The notes beneath the pieces were generated by a model. That model was not told where the DNA came from, searched no databases, and was given only the letters and a program-made list of their open reading frames with translations. Shown here piece after piece: positions 1 through 12,795 of a DNA stretch of 64,000 bases (its first letter is position 1; each line of letters opens with the position of its first letter). The translations under genes and the position numbers were made by a program. The DNA is from Cardiocondyla obscurior (Eukaryota > Arthropoda > Insecta > Hymenoptera > Formicidae), in the NCBI RefSeq assembly GCF_019399895.1, contig NC_091871.1, positions 1,951,001 through 2,015,000 of the forward strand. The letters are read 5' to 3'.

Positions 1-2222
1 TCTTATTTTTTTTGACGACAAATGCCTGCCTCTCTTAAACTCCGAGATTTTATTTCTTCGGGTGGGAATTGTTTGATAAAATTTTTATGAAGTAAATGAA
101 AAAAAAAAAGTTTATAACTTAGATCAAGGTTATCGTGCATTGAGAGAAGGTTAAGTTCTTACAAAGACTTATATCGCGATTCAGTTTTGGACGATTATTA
201 CAGGAAATCACTTCTATAAATCACGTCTTTCCCTGTATTATATATTCGCACGCGAAACGATAAGAGCAATTTAATCGTACCTTTTTCTTTTTACAAAAAT
301 AGAGGAAGATAAAACAAACTCTTCGACTTTTCTTATTTTAAAAAGAAATTAATTTTAGATTAAACCTTACGCGTGTAAATTGTTTTTTTTTAAATATTTT
401 TATTATAATTACTATTGTAATTTTACAATAATTTCTCAAATTTTCTCCGGTAAAAATAAAATTAGTTTTAGATTAAAATTTACATATTCAAATTAACGCT
501 ATCGAGATTCCTTCTCTCTATATGCTGATTAACAATTGATGTCCAATCCTAACACCGTAATATTAACAACGATAATTAAACGTCCGGGCAAACACGGAAT
601 ATTGGCGAAATCGCTCACGAGCAAGTGACGATTGTCATTTCTAAATGAAGAAGCCCAATCGTCACATCCAGACGTAACGGAATAGAAATCGACGGGGCAT
701 AATCGCGGAAATTATGTACGACTCCGGGCGTCGCGTCTGTCCACTACAGAGCTCGATTAGTTGTTCGAACAGATTTCGCATAGGAGAATTTGCCCGCTTC
801 GATTTTACAAGCGACGGACTGTAAGCGGATTAAGCAAAGCATTACACGAACTCGCGCGGATTTTCGTCCGTCAGATTAACAAGCGCGTCACTCTCGACGT
901 TTATATTTTATAACAGAACCACACGGATTCCTTAGTTTCGATTCGACATTTGTACCTAGGGTAAATGTATCAAATAACCGAATCCAATATTTCTTACTCT
1001 TCCCAAAAACAACGCGCCGTTCTCTCGCGATGCGGCCGTTTCCCTTATTAAACCCGTCTGCGACGAACGATATTCGCCGGGGAATCTTTATGAAAATGTG
1101 ACGCGATGATGGTAAACAGGGGCGACGGGGCGTCTTTTCGTCGATCAATCATCCGCGCTTATCTATACCGTGCCGCTATTGTGCGCGACGACACTCGAAG
1201 AACAGATAGTGGGTCCAGAGGGTCCACTTTTCGCCTTTTCGCGCTTGAACGACGCGCCGAGGTACGCTCGAGCACCGCGGGTATTAAAATCGCTCATTAT
1301 CCGAGAATGTCCGCCTTGAGCCCCGCATTAATCTTAAAACTCAACGACGAACGCGAGCGAGCCGGGCAAACGCGCGATTCGTTCATAATTAAAGTGCCTC
1401 CGATACGTCATTACGTCACATTCACTAATTATGCCGGCGTATAATAACGAAACTGATTACGAATTAACGCGTAATACTGCCGGGATGTGTAGAGCTTGTT
1501 AAATAAAACTCGTCGGTTTGAATGCGTTAGCGCAAATGCGCGGCGCGATTCCTCGCCCGTTTCGCCGGGCCGAGTTTCAATTTTAATTAAAACGGACGCG
1601 CCGGGGGATGCCGATATTTACACGCGTTTATCGCTCACAATATCCGACGGGTAACGATAAACATCTCGCGGGAAAATATTTTCTATATCCGTGCAATGTA
1701 CGTCCCGCGCAGTATTTTCTCGGGCGTTTACGTTGCGCTTTGTTCGGCGGCATTATCTTGCACCGCTGATAAAATTTGCGAAAAAAGAGGGGGGGAGGGT
1801 GAGAGTTATCGCGCTTTTAAAACGGATGATTATTAAGTCAGACAGCGTTGATTGATAATCTTCGACTACTTTTAAAAACAAAGTTAACTATTTTTTTTAA
1901 ATAATTATAACAAAAAAAATTAGTAAACTATAAATTTCTATACAAATAATCAATTTAAGGTACGAAAATAAAATTCTGAGATAGAAAGTTGCCATTAAAA
2001 ATATCTCTAATATCTGAAGTAAGTAGAGGGCGACTTGACCCTTTAGAAATAAACGAGACGAGAACCATTCAATAACACGCTTCCGTGAAACCTCCTCTCC
2101 GAGGAGGAAAGGAACTTAAGTACCCGAACGCACAATAGGCGACGTCCCAGGTTATTTTTAGAATTTATATTCGCGAAGTCAGATTTTTGCGCGAGCTGTA
2201 GGAAAATGTCGGGCACACGTAC
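1..2222 (-). other. Intron after exon 10; no gene seen
   Basis: This is the start of the intron that follows the PDZ exon. Bases 1-560 and 1830-2000 are AT-rich with poly-A/T tracts; about 560-1780 is CpG-rich. I looked for the expected next exon (the L-E-W-type continuation of a PDZ, flanked by AG and GT) on the minus strand and did not see it. The open frames around 888-1444 on both strands have no recognisable domain. A short AT-rich phrase (TTTTAGATTAAA) recurs at about 348 and 468, with a similar one at about 35180. Confidence 0.6.
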
Positions 2223-2347
2223 CTTGTCTCCCTGCTGCAGGCCGGCTTTCTCAGCGGGTCCACCCGGTACGGTCCATACGATGCACGCGAAGGTGCGCCC
2301 GTCCGAGCCCGTCTTGCCGCCCACCACCCTCATGCCGAATCCGCGGG
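2223..2347 (-). CDS. Fife: Coding exon 10, residues 495-536: PDZ domain, N-terminal half
   Basis: The acceptor ttgttgcag ends at 2348 and the donor gtacgt occupies 2222-2217; phases are 1 in and 0 out. The peptide starts RGFGMRVVGGKTGSDG and includes CIVWTVPGGPAEKAGLQQGD, ending in K. R-G-F-G-M-R-V is the carboxylate-binding loop and strand 2 of a PDZ domain, and P-G-G-P-A-E-K-A-G-L-x-x-G-D is the typical segment after strand 3. The frame stays open past the donor as far as 2043, but that extension is intron read-through. The missing half of the PDZ (strand 4 to the last helix) is not visible in 1-2222 and must lie beyond the window. Confidence 0.92.
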
Positions 2348-4766
2348 CTGCAACAAAGGGTCGTGGGTTAAGAGCGTGATGCGCGCGAGAGCGACGCCGC
2401 AGCTTTCCGCGGACGTCTTCCCGTGGGCAGGATTTGCGTCATCGGGAACACGTGTCGCGCGCCAGCGCCGCGTTCCGAAGGGAAGCGTCAAGCTTCCCCG
2501 GCGTTTCCCTTCTTCCCCGCGGCGGCGGAATCTACGTGCGTCGGCCGGGTCAGGAAAATAATTAACGCCTACGCTCGTTGTAAACGCGGCAATTGCGCCG
2601 ATTGTTAGGATAACTCGGTCATGCTGCGAGCGAGCACGGTTGCTCGGGCGTGGAAATTTGCATTTGCAGTCGTAAGCGGTTATTTAGAAATTAATATGAA
2701 AAATAAAACCGGGCCGGCCAAGTAGAACGTTCCGCCGGCTGAAATCTCTATTAGCGATTTATTATTAAAATTTTGGCTTTTTATTTTTTTATTTTTTTTT
2801 ATCCTTTAGTAACAATTACGAATTATTTCGAATTGTTTGATAGAATTATTATTTTGCATTATCTCGCAGTTGAAACATTTTAGTAAAACTGTGTAAAATT
2901 TATGGTCTTTGGTTACGTTTATTGAGACGCAAATCTCTCCCTCGAAATTCACGTGTACCGACGTAGCAATTTCGACACCGTGTTTCGCTAAATTCGACGA
3001 TTAAACGCATTACAAGTGAAATACAACCCCGACATGACCGAACCAATTTCAAGCTATTGGTTCTAAGGATCTCCCAACATCTAGATAAACCCTCGCATTG
3101 CAAACAACCGCGTGAACCTGACAGGTAGCTCTTTATCTCGCTGGCAGCCGGAAGCTCCGCGAATTTTAAAAGACAAAGGCCCGCGTGACGTAAGCTCGGA
3201 AAATTCCTTTTAGAAAAATTGGCGGAAAATTCGCGCTCTCCGGAAGGAGCGCTGATTTACAGTGAAACCAAAAGGCGCCCCGAGTACGCGGAACAACGGT
3301 CCGCGAAACGTAATTCGAACTCTAATTGCGACACCCGTGCGAGCGTCGCGAGCGCAAATTTGAGATTTATTTCGAGTGTATTTGCGAGTTAGTTAGTTTT
3401 CCATTTTCCGCGGAAATTGAGTTTGTTGGAATTGACACGCGAATTAATGTAGTCGTAGAAAATATCGCGGCCTGTTCCCGGCCGAATGATGGATCGATCG
3501 CGTTCACGTTGAGAAAATATAAAACAGATTGAAGGCCTCGTGCGCTCGCAAATAAAATACAATATCAATTTTCACGGATAATTTAATAAAGAAAAGCTAT
3601 ACGCTGCTGGAGCAAGCGGCGAGATATAAGCTAGAAGCATGAAAAGATGTATCGATAATAACAATTTCGGTTCTCGTAACGGCGATAAAAAAAATCGCCA
3701 GGTTGATTTCTCGCACTTTTATGCGTGACAGGTTGCCTAGAACAGCATTTCGCTTGTTTCTCACGTTCGCGTCGTAAAAGTGAGTTTATAGCACTTGCCT
3801 TATACACTTTTTTTCCCCTGAATCTTATAAAATACTATTGAAATGTGCGAAAGCAAATTTATTTTGTTATCACAATACATTAAAAATGAGTAGAATATTA
3901 AATTATTATTGTTTAATTTAAAAAAAAAGAAAAAAAATTATAAAAAATTAATAATTAAATTAATAATTTGATAAAAAATAATTTATGAAACTATTTTACG
4001 TACTTTGAGGTCTAATTTGGAATATAAAAATTCTAATTAATTAATTTAAAATCTGATGTCTACATTAAAAAAAAAAATAATAGTTACGTACAAGAAATAT
4101 GACGCTCTATAATTTTTTTTATACAATTGACGCAATTATATTTATCGTTAGAAATTATACTCGAAATAAATAAAATTATACTCGAGTCCACAAGCGATTG
4201 TATTCTTGTTTTAATGTAAATCGATGGAAAGGGCAAGTGAAAAGGGCTGAAATGTCGAAGGTAGAGTTTGATATATGGTCGACAAATACGATTCCCCGTG
4301 CCGTTTCTTGCGTTATGCATATCGCGTGCTTTGCCAACATTTTCGCTTTCCGCGAGTGCGGGCATTCGCGGCTGGTCGCGCAACGTTCTCTTGCATTGCC
4401 GGCAATGCTATTGTCCCTGCCCGCATCAGCACGAGAAATCCGAAACCCGCGCGAGGAGCGCCACTTAATTAAGTGTTATCGTGCCGGCCACGCGCGTAAT
4501 TTCGTTCCGGTGTGTACGAATTAATCCGGCCGCCAGGCGTAATTCCGCACGCTCTCGAATCGCGCGGGAACGCTCATCAGTTCGTTGATAGATTTCGACG
4601 ATCGCGAACAGAGACGCCTCTCGGTAATAGTAACAACGGTATTAACATAAACGATAGCGAATATAAAAATACCGAGATATAGAAAAAAATATAGGAAATA
4701 TAGAAAAGTAGGTACATAATTAAAAATCTGTGTTGAGAATTTAATTTTGCGTTTAACTAAATGCTA

Positions 4767-4906
4767 CGCTGAAAGAAGAATTATCTTCGACTGTAACGTT
4801 ACGATATTTCCAACCGCAAGTACAGCTGATTAAAATATATTTGCAGTTAGAAATATCGTAAAACAATGGTTGAGGTCAAAGGTAACTACATTTTTCTCTC
4901 GGTGCA
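4767..4906. mobile_element. MITE-like element, same family, diverged
   Basis: The right end on the opposite strand reads GCACCGAGAGAAAAATGTAG followed by TTACCTTTGACC. The left end has CGCTGAAAGAAGAATTATC. The inner arms share ACGATATTTC (4801-4810) with its inverse near 4851-4860. About 140 bp, no ORF. Confidence 0.5.
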
Positions 4907-5410
4907 GCATCGATGGAGCGGTTCGGCGGGCATGCGATCGAATGAAATTATCGTAGTTGGCAAAGGCTTCGGAGCGTCATGCGTTCGGGGATGAATCGGG
5001 TTAAAATCCCGCGTCGACGTTTCACTGTTCGGTTTTCGGGATTTCAAACTGGGGCGCTGGTCGAAATATCGGCCCCCTGCCGATTGTCGGATCCGAACTG
5101 TCGTGCTGGCCGGCGTTTGCACAAACCGCGACTTTAACGGGACACGACGTCGCGCCGTTTAATTGATCGACGTCACCGAGTTCTCAGGCGCGAGCCGGGA
5201 TTATCCGCTAATGCCCCGACGAACTGGTTAAGGAGAATCTCGTTTGCGTCGGGATAGCTCCGAGAGTAATCCGGTTAGAGGTTTCGCTTGCACGCTATGG
5301 TAATTATCAATAACCATCAATAACGATCAGTCGTGATTTATCATGATCGATTACGATCGCTCGTGTCCCTCCGCGATGTACAAAATTCAATTTCTTTCCG
5401 GCGGATGTTT

Positions 5411-5434
5411 AAAAAAAAAAAAAAAAAAAAAAAA
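5411..5434. repeat. Poly-A run, 24 bases
   Basis: Uninterrupted A followed by a short TA repeat, in intron 9. No adjacent element is recognised. Confidence 0.7.
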
Positions 5435-8290
5435 TATATATGTGCGTTTCACTGCAGAACTATTTGAACTAAAAACATTTTAATTATATAATAATAAGTT
5501 AGGAATCAAATTAAATATTAATAATAATAAAAAAAATTAATTAGAAAAATAAAACTAAAATTAACATTTGATATTAATAAGTGTAATAAAATAATTATGA
5601 AATTTAATATTAAGTATTATATTTAAATATTAGTAATATAATTTAACAAATGCGTGAAAGAAATATTGAAATTGAAACTCGAGTACATATTGTTTCGCGG
5701 ACGATACGAAAGGGAACATAATGAGCATTCGAAAATGACAAAGCCAATTAAAACGTGCGTCGGTGGCCCGACAACTTGCAAGAAGCGCGGTCTAATTACG
5801 AGTAAATGCGCGAGTTGCTTAATTATAGGTTGCACGCGGCTCATTTATACGTGCCAGTCGACGTTCTTGTGATAACAACGTTAATTTAAAATCGTTATTA
5901 TTGTTATAGTGTGTTACCTTACGCGCAACTTTATAAATTGAATCTAAAACTTTACTTTAATTAAGCATCAATATTTTATTTTATTATTTTCTTTTTAATT
6001 ATATTTATTAATTGAATATTTTAAGATATTTGTCGGAAAATGTCATGTTTGTTATCGAAAATGAATTATACGTGGCAAGTCACGCGTGCACAAGTAGATA
6101 GTTAAGTGGAAAAGGACAGAGGATGGCCGCGATAATGAGAAATGCGTCTGTACGTCGCCACAATAGCGTACCTGTTGCGGACAGTTCGGAAGCTCGAAGC
6201 TCAATCTCTTTATGAATTCCAGTTCTATAGACAATTTTCTCATTTCCTCTATCCTCCTTTTATTTCTCTTCACTCGTTCCCCTAATTTCGCGGAATGCAA
6301 TTACTAATTCGAATTAATTGTCGCGTGAACAAATTATCAAAAAATTATATATGTATTAATTATACGTATATAATTTTTTAATATTTAGCTCTTACAAATC
6401 AGATTATTTTCGTGAAACAACCACTTCGAATTATTTTGCAGAACGGAGAGTAGCAAATAAAATAAAAGTGAGACGATCCGATTCGCGTTTCCTCTCGCGT
6501 TATGTAGACAGATCTTTCTCGGGGAACCGTGTAAATAATAACAACGACAATGGCTTTTATTTGCATTTGCAACGATGTGCACACGAACTCCTGCCTCCCG
6601 CGCTTATTTTTATTAAGTTTACCCTCATTTGCGCGACCCCGATTTTCCGGGTGGGATTATTTTAAGTATTCAAACACGGGGAAGGTAGGGAGGAACAAAA
6701 AGTTTTGCGGAAATGTTAACATTCGAGCGGCAATTATCTTTTTTCGCGAAACGACGCTGTTGAATACGTACGAGTGTCTGATAACTCGGAGGTATTAAAA
6801 ATCTTGAAACAACCCGATAACACTGACCGCAAAAAGAGTAATATCGACGTAAGTTAAGTTTCAGAATAAAACTACTTCGCGAGGTCTGCAGTTTCACATT
6901 TTGTCGAATGTAAAATTGAATAAAACTCGCACAGACTTTATTATTCAAACGGTACTGGCATAAATATTTAAAACATGTATTTGATTTTTTTGCGCAACTG
7001 CGTGTTGTACGTTTTTAAAAAGAGATACCTGAAAAATCTCGGTATATTCTTTCCGGCGGTGAAAAACGCGCGTGATGCATCAAGATTTATTTTCACGACG
7101 ACGTTATCGGACTGATAGATGGTAATTAGCGCGTTTATAAAGCGCACATCTGAAAATTGTGGCTCGGGCGCGTCGCAGCCGAGATTAAGGACCGATTTTC
7201 TAGCGCGCAATTAAATCGCGGTGATAAGGCTGAGTTTTTCCGCGCCATTCGTCTACGTCGTTTAATTATAATTATTGTCCAAGTGAAATAAATCGCCGCT
7301 TCCTGCGTTCTCGCGTGAAGTAATAACGATGTCACGCGTGGCGGGCGACAAAGCGATAGGCCATTTCGCTCTGAATTATAGTTTGCGGCCCGACGTGATA
7401 ATTCGTACCCCGGGAAACGGACGGCTTACGAATTAATTTGCATTGTTACCGGGGCTTTAACGCGAGCGTCATCACGTGAGGAACTTTTCAAGTTTCGCGT
7501 GCCTATCGTGAACAACATATATTCTCTCTTCTTTCTACTATCTCGTTTTTATTTGTATTTTTTTTTTTTTCTCTTTTTTTTGTATTCCGTTAATCTTAAA
7601 TTAGTTAATCTTAGTTAATCTTAAATCGTAGAATTTTTATGAATTTTTTTTTTATAATAATACTTGTTGTAATTATGTATTTGCGGTCGAATTCAATTTT
7701 TTTTTTTTTAGTATAATAGTTGGCGCTTATACTCGATTGAATAAGCTCGACAATACTCGCCAAAACTGCCGCGGTAAACGTCCCCATTTCTCGTGATTAA
7801 ATCAAAACAGATTCTCGTCGCGTTCATATATAGTCAACCTGTTGATCGTTAATTTCGGATATCGTTATTCCTCGCAATGCGTTATTTGTTGCCCATGTCC
7901 AGCGAAAATATTTAGCAGTCTCGGACTACGACGGGCACATGTTGTTTGCCGTATCGATTGTTGGCCTGCAAAAACACCCCCTCGCGACCCTTTCGTGCAA
8001 GATTAATCGGACAAAAATGCAGCCTCGTGTGAAATCCATTGGTTTCCTTCCGGCCGTGTGCCTCCTCCCTTTTTATGAATTGGAACAGATCGAATGAAAT
8101 AGTTCCTTTGAAAGTGGCGGCAGACGGAAAAAGTATTCGCGCGATTTTCTCAAATTTATTAATAACCGATTTAAAAAAAGTATGATTAAAAAGAAATTGT
8201 ATGCAAAAATAATCTCGAAACCGCACGAATTTTATTGCGTCACATAATTTGTACATAAAGAAAATTTTACAGCGATAGTTATTAAATATT

Positions 8291-8380
8291 CACGGTAGTT
8301 GTGGATCCCCTTGGAATTATAAGTTTAAATACCATGTCAGATAGTCAGTCATAATGTTCGATCTTATAATTTCTTGATGA
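8291..8380. repeat. Dispersed 90-bp repeat, copy 1
   Basis: It shares about two thirds of its bases, with almost no gaps, with 15137-15227. Conserved blocks are GTAGTTGTG near the start, AGTTTAAATA in the middle and TTATAATT followed by GATGA at the end. No ORF. Class unknown; an old SINE or MITE remnant is possible. Confidence 0.5.
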
Positions 8381-11374
8381 GCCCACGGGATCTGGGATTC
8401 ACTCTAAATTTCTTTGGTAACCCTTGCCGTGTCACAAACGGTGGAACGACGAGAACTCGGACGCATGGAGGAGGAAACGAAGCGTCTGAATGCGCAACGA
8501 ATAATTAAACGTCAATCGCACGCCCGCTCGTCGGTCGCAGGCTTAGAGCCCTCTCTCACTCTCTCTCTCTCTCTGTCTCTCGTCTCCGCTTATTTACCTG
8601 GCCATTTACTTAACGCACATGCTCTCCGTCGCGACGGTAGCTATTACATAACGGTGGGTATAACTGTAAGCCGTCACCCATTTACAGCAACGGTCGGTTG
8701 CATCGACAACCACTCGTGTGATGCGGAGGCACCGCATTGACAAACGCATCGCACGCTGAAGATACCAGATCACATGATACGCGCGTAACGATAATATACT
8801 AAAATAACTACGTAACCACGTAGCAGTACTTGCTAAAACTTGCAGTCTACATCGATAGTAATGATAAGAGGCTTTCGAATCTAATGGATTAAATATGAAA
8901 ATTTTAATTACGAATTTATCGAATTAATTTCATTTTTTTTACTTTTTTGTTTTTTTTTTTTTTTAGTTTTCTTTTAGCTCTTTTTAGGAATTATATTTCA
9001 GTTTCAGTAATTACATAATATGTTATTAAAATAATAATTTATTTAAATTACTAATTAAGTTAAATATTAATTGAAAAGAACCCTTTGTGGACTGAGCCGT
9101 CCGCTTCGTACTTCCCTTTTTAATCAGCAAAGCGTGCGATGCGATCTCAAGTTTAATTCTTAAAGAAAACATCGCGTATACAGAAACGAAAATACATAAT
9201 TCATCGGAGATGTAAAGGCGAGCGATACGCGGCATGTCACAGCGGAGAATAGGCACAAAGAGTCTAAAAGACCGAAGGTGTAAAATGACAATGAACGGGA
9301 AGGGTAAATACAAAGAGAGGGATAGAGAGAAAGAGAGAACAGCCGAGGACGAAGTGGCGTCATCAAGAGATGACAAAGAGAGATGGGACTTCGCGGAGAT
9401 CAGCTAAAGATTAATGGCGTCGCGGCCCGGATTACTGATTAACTCAGATCCTATGAAAGTATCTCGCGATTCGTTAATCTCTTGATCACCATCGCCATGA
9501 TATATTATTATAATTATCAGCTATTGTCAAACAGACCCCTTGATCTTTCGCCCCGATAAAATTTCCCTTGACATTTAAACATGCATCACGTCACGTAATC
9601 TCGTTCTTGAATATTTTATTAAATTCTTTATAAATAGTTCCTCTTTCATTTAAATTTCTCCATGACGGTATCGATCACATTTAAAGGTGAAATAATGATG
9701 CTGCGTAAACTAGAAAACGTAAACGGTTAACGTGAATTAATGAAAATGTTATTGTCTATTGTTGTAATGGCAGGCGCACTCGTTGACATCATTAATTTTT
9801 AATTAAAATAAAATCGTATGACCAATATAAACCGGCGATTATCTTTTATGTTTTTCTTCCAAACGGCGGACTTGAAAAATATCTTTGTGATTTGCGCTAC
9901 TGAATTTTTCCGTCGTTAATTTTTTTTAAATATTAATTGAAGGGTACAAAAAAATAAAAATAATTACACGAGAGAAAACATTGCGATTTATTTGCTAATT
10001 GCATTAATAACGTCGAGAGTTTTGATACAGTTCGTAATTACGGGAGATAGCCGATATTCGAGATTTTAAAGATGGCGCGAAGTACTCTTATCACTGTTTG
10101 TGCGTCAAGTGCGGGCGATATAAATCAGCGATATCAGCGTGTTCGTAGCCGATCGATAGAGACTCGAATGTAGGTAGAGCGAATTCAGACACTCCTCGAA
10201 TCTCAAGTTTCAAGCACATCGAAGACACTTCAATCAATGATAATTAGTGTCATTTAATTATGTACTTACTTCGGTGTCCTTTATCCATAACCGGATCCCT
10301 TCTTAGCTTCACCCTCCTCTTCGCATTCATCCGCGGAGCTGAAAGGTACGAAATATTATTTTTAAACGGCAATTTTTCAAACTCGAATTAATGCGAACGA
10401 ACCGACGGCCCTCGTGCTTTTAGCGTTTTAAGAATATTAAAAAGTAGTAGGCAGTAAAATTAAATAAATAAAAAAAAAGTTACGAAATTATTTTCGGGAG
10501 AAAGTAAGAGATTATTTAATTACGAAGGATTACAAAAATTTACAAATGGCACAAGAAATCCAGAGAAATAACGTAACTTCGCAAAACAAAAAGTTGCAAT
10601 TTAATTTAAGAAGATCATTTATGGAAAGCGTGGAAAAAAAAATACGAAGAGAAGTACGCATTTTTTTTCGAAATCAAATTTGAAATATTAATTGAATTCC
10701 TATGATCAGATAATGAAATCTCTAACAAAATATAAAATAAATAGGGGACGGAATGGCCGCGGAAACGGCTGCGACTTTTGCAAATATGCCGTTTGAGTTG
10801 GTTTATAACGCGTCACGGGCTCAAAAAGAAATGAGATTTTTGCTAACGCTGTCAGTCATCGTTTTCGATTGCGAAACGGCTGATAGATATTACGCCCACG
10901 TAACATCAATCGTTTTGCTGAAAAGGAAAAAAAAAAATGCTGGCTACCCTTCGCGAGGGGAAACAAGCTGAGAAGTTATTGCGTTTTACGCAGCGGCAAA
11001 AAATTTTACTTAACATATACGGTGAGTTAAAAAAAGGTTCGCGAAGCGTGGGTTGCCGAGATTTTCGAGCGATTTTTTTTTTTTATAATGTAACCCAACG
11101 ATTTCTGCTCGATCTAGCGTGAGGGCGATTTTGGTGCAGCCTCTTGCGTCCCTTCCGGGTTTAAAAAAAGAGTCCGACGTCACGACGATCATTTCGGAGT
11201 GGAAAAAAAAGACAGAGAAATATTTGCATTGTTAATATTAATGTATTAATTACAATACGTTCAATATATTAATTATATTTGTAACATTAACTATGACTCA
11301 ATCAATCATGTTATAATTGACTCGACCATATTTAGTGATAGAAATATTATAATTAATATATTAGATGCGTTATA

Positions 11375-11412
11375 TAATATGATTGACTTTGAAAGTAACT
11401 ATATTTTTTTTT
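11375..11412. mobile_element. Single arm of the MITE-like family
   Basis: On the minus strand, AAAAAAAAATATAGTTACTT is followed by TCAAAGTCAATCATATTATA, close to the family terminus. The AT-rich sequence next to it has repeated GACTCAATCAATC-like phrases. Confidence 0.3.
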
Positions 11413-12029
11413 CAAATGCAAATTTTGTCTACCGAAATACGAAAACGTATCTATATTTCCCACGAGAGACAGTAAATATATAAAATCGCTAGTTTCAATT
11501 TTTTTTATCTATATTTAGCTGCATTCGCAGTTACACGCTTATCACGCGTCCTTGTAAACTTTCCTTAATTTCCGAGATATTGCCGGAGAAAGAGACCTTG
11601 TTTCCCTTCGCGAGACGTAAATCAATTACGTGACCTACTAACGATTTCAACAAACGACTCTTTGTGCAAACTGCGTTACCGTCGTCGCACCGGCGAACTT
11701 GCACACGGCAAAATTACATGCAATCACTTTAGCATGAAGGGTATACGTTATCTTCGCACTTCCGCTCCATTCTACCTTTATTTTTTCCTTTTTTTTATCG
11801 TTTCGCCCTCTCGCGCTTTCCGTTCCATCTTGCGGTTCTCACGGTTTATCGGCGTAATCCGCCTTCCGATCGACACGCCGTTAATGAACACATGGACAGA
11901 TTACGATTTCTTCGCGGCTCTCGCGTGGCGTGTCAAATCGCGATAACTGATGCAATCGATATCGTCGAGAGTAAAGATGTAAAATAGAGATGGTTCACTT
12001 TTGCGTACGTTCCGTGGTTTATCTGGTTG

Positions 12030-12255
12030 CTGTCTACTAAAACTGTCTAGCACCGAGTCAGAAATGTAACGCTCAAAACGTCTAGATACACGACAATTAT
12101 TCCTGTCTAATAACGAGCTAGAAAAATTAGATATTTAAACAAGTACGTGGCGAAAAACATTTTGATATCTATTTAGATACACGGCCCGCGCTGGGCAGTG
12201 ATTAAACTGATATTACTAGACAGATTTAGCTGTAAAATTAGAATAGCTAGATGGA
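12030..12255. repeat. CTAGA-rich degenerate repeat cluster
   Basis: TAGATACACG occurs at 12083-12092 and again at 12174-12183. CTGTCTAG (near 12043) is inverted as CTAGACAG (near 12216). Further CTAGA and TCTAA units fall between them. It looks like a decayed repeat or transposon fragment just 3' of exon 9. Confidence 0.4.
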
Positions 12256-12625
12256 TTTCCACTTGGGATTAAAAAATAAAAATTAAATTTCGCGCCGTGA
12301 TCAACGTTAAACGTCGGTATAAGAAAAAAACCGTGGGCGTCTCGATATTACCCGCGGTAAATTAATCGCCACTCGACACGTCCAACGGGACCCCGAATCG
12401 CTTCGGCGACCCGTCAGAATAAGTTCACGATTTCTAATTAACGAGCTCTCGCTGTTGGGGAAACGAGAACCTACGGGCTGGTTAAAATTAACGTTATCCG
12501 CTGAATTCAATCGCGAGCACGCGACTCCGATCGAACGGATTGTTTTCTCCCCACGCTTCTTTTTTTCGGCTACGATACCGGAGATTGTGATCAACGTTTT
12601 GAAACAATGCGGAAGAAAGACTTAC

Positions 12626-12795
12626 AAAGATCACTGTCGACGTCGTGAATGACGATCTTGATGCCTTCCCCGTCGACCAGGCTCCCCTGTCTCGGTAACT
12701 CGCGTTCTTCGGCCGCAACTCTGCTGACAACGGCTGGTGCGCCCTTTTGAACCGGTTGAACCGAAGTCAGCGCTCTTATCGCGTTTATATCGGGC
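12626..12795 (-). CDS. Fife: Coding exon 9, residues 438-495: linker and first strand of PDZ domain
   Basis: The acceptor ttattctag and donor gtaagt (12625-12620) bound it; phases are 2 in and 1 out. The peptide begins LPDINAIRALTSVQPVQKG, continues through AAEERELPRQGSLVDGEG and ends IKIVIHDVDSDL. The last part has the alternating pattern of a beta strand and lies directly before the PDZ ligand-binding loop of exon 10, so I read it as PDZ strand 1. The split codon with exon 10 gives Ser495. The intron that follows is 10.3 kb. An extra in-frame exon inside it is possible, since the phase is 1 at both ends, but I did not find one. Confidence 0.85.

Larger units (their letters stand above)
2348..12625 (-). 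other. Intron 9 (10.3 kb) with decayed repeats
   Basis: It lies between exons 9 and 10. It has no exon I can support on either strand. It holds a MITE-like copy (4767-4906), one copy of a dispersed 90-bp repeat (8291-8380), a 24-base poly-A run (5411-5434), a CT-rich microsatellite (about 8551-8582), an arm of the MITE-like family near 11385 and a CTAGA-rich repeat cluster (12030-12255). Bases 3890-4080 are strongly AT-rich. Confidence 0.6.

Noticed and set aside
2043..2222. Continuation of the PDZ frame past the donor
   Set aside because: After the gtacgt donor the sequence stops resembling a PDZ domain, so it is intron read-through.
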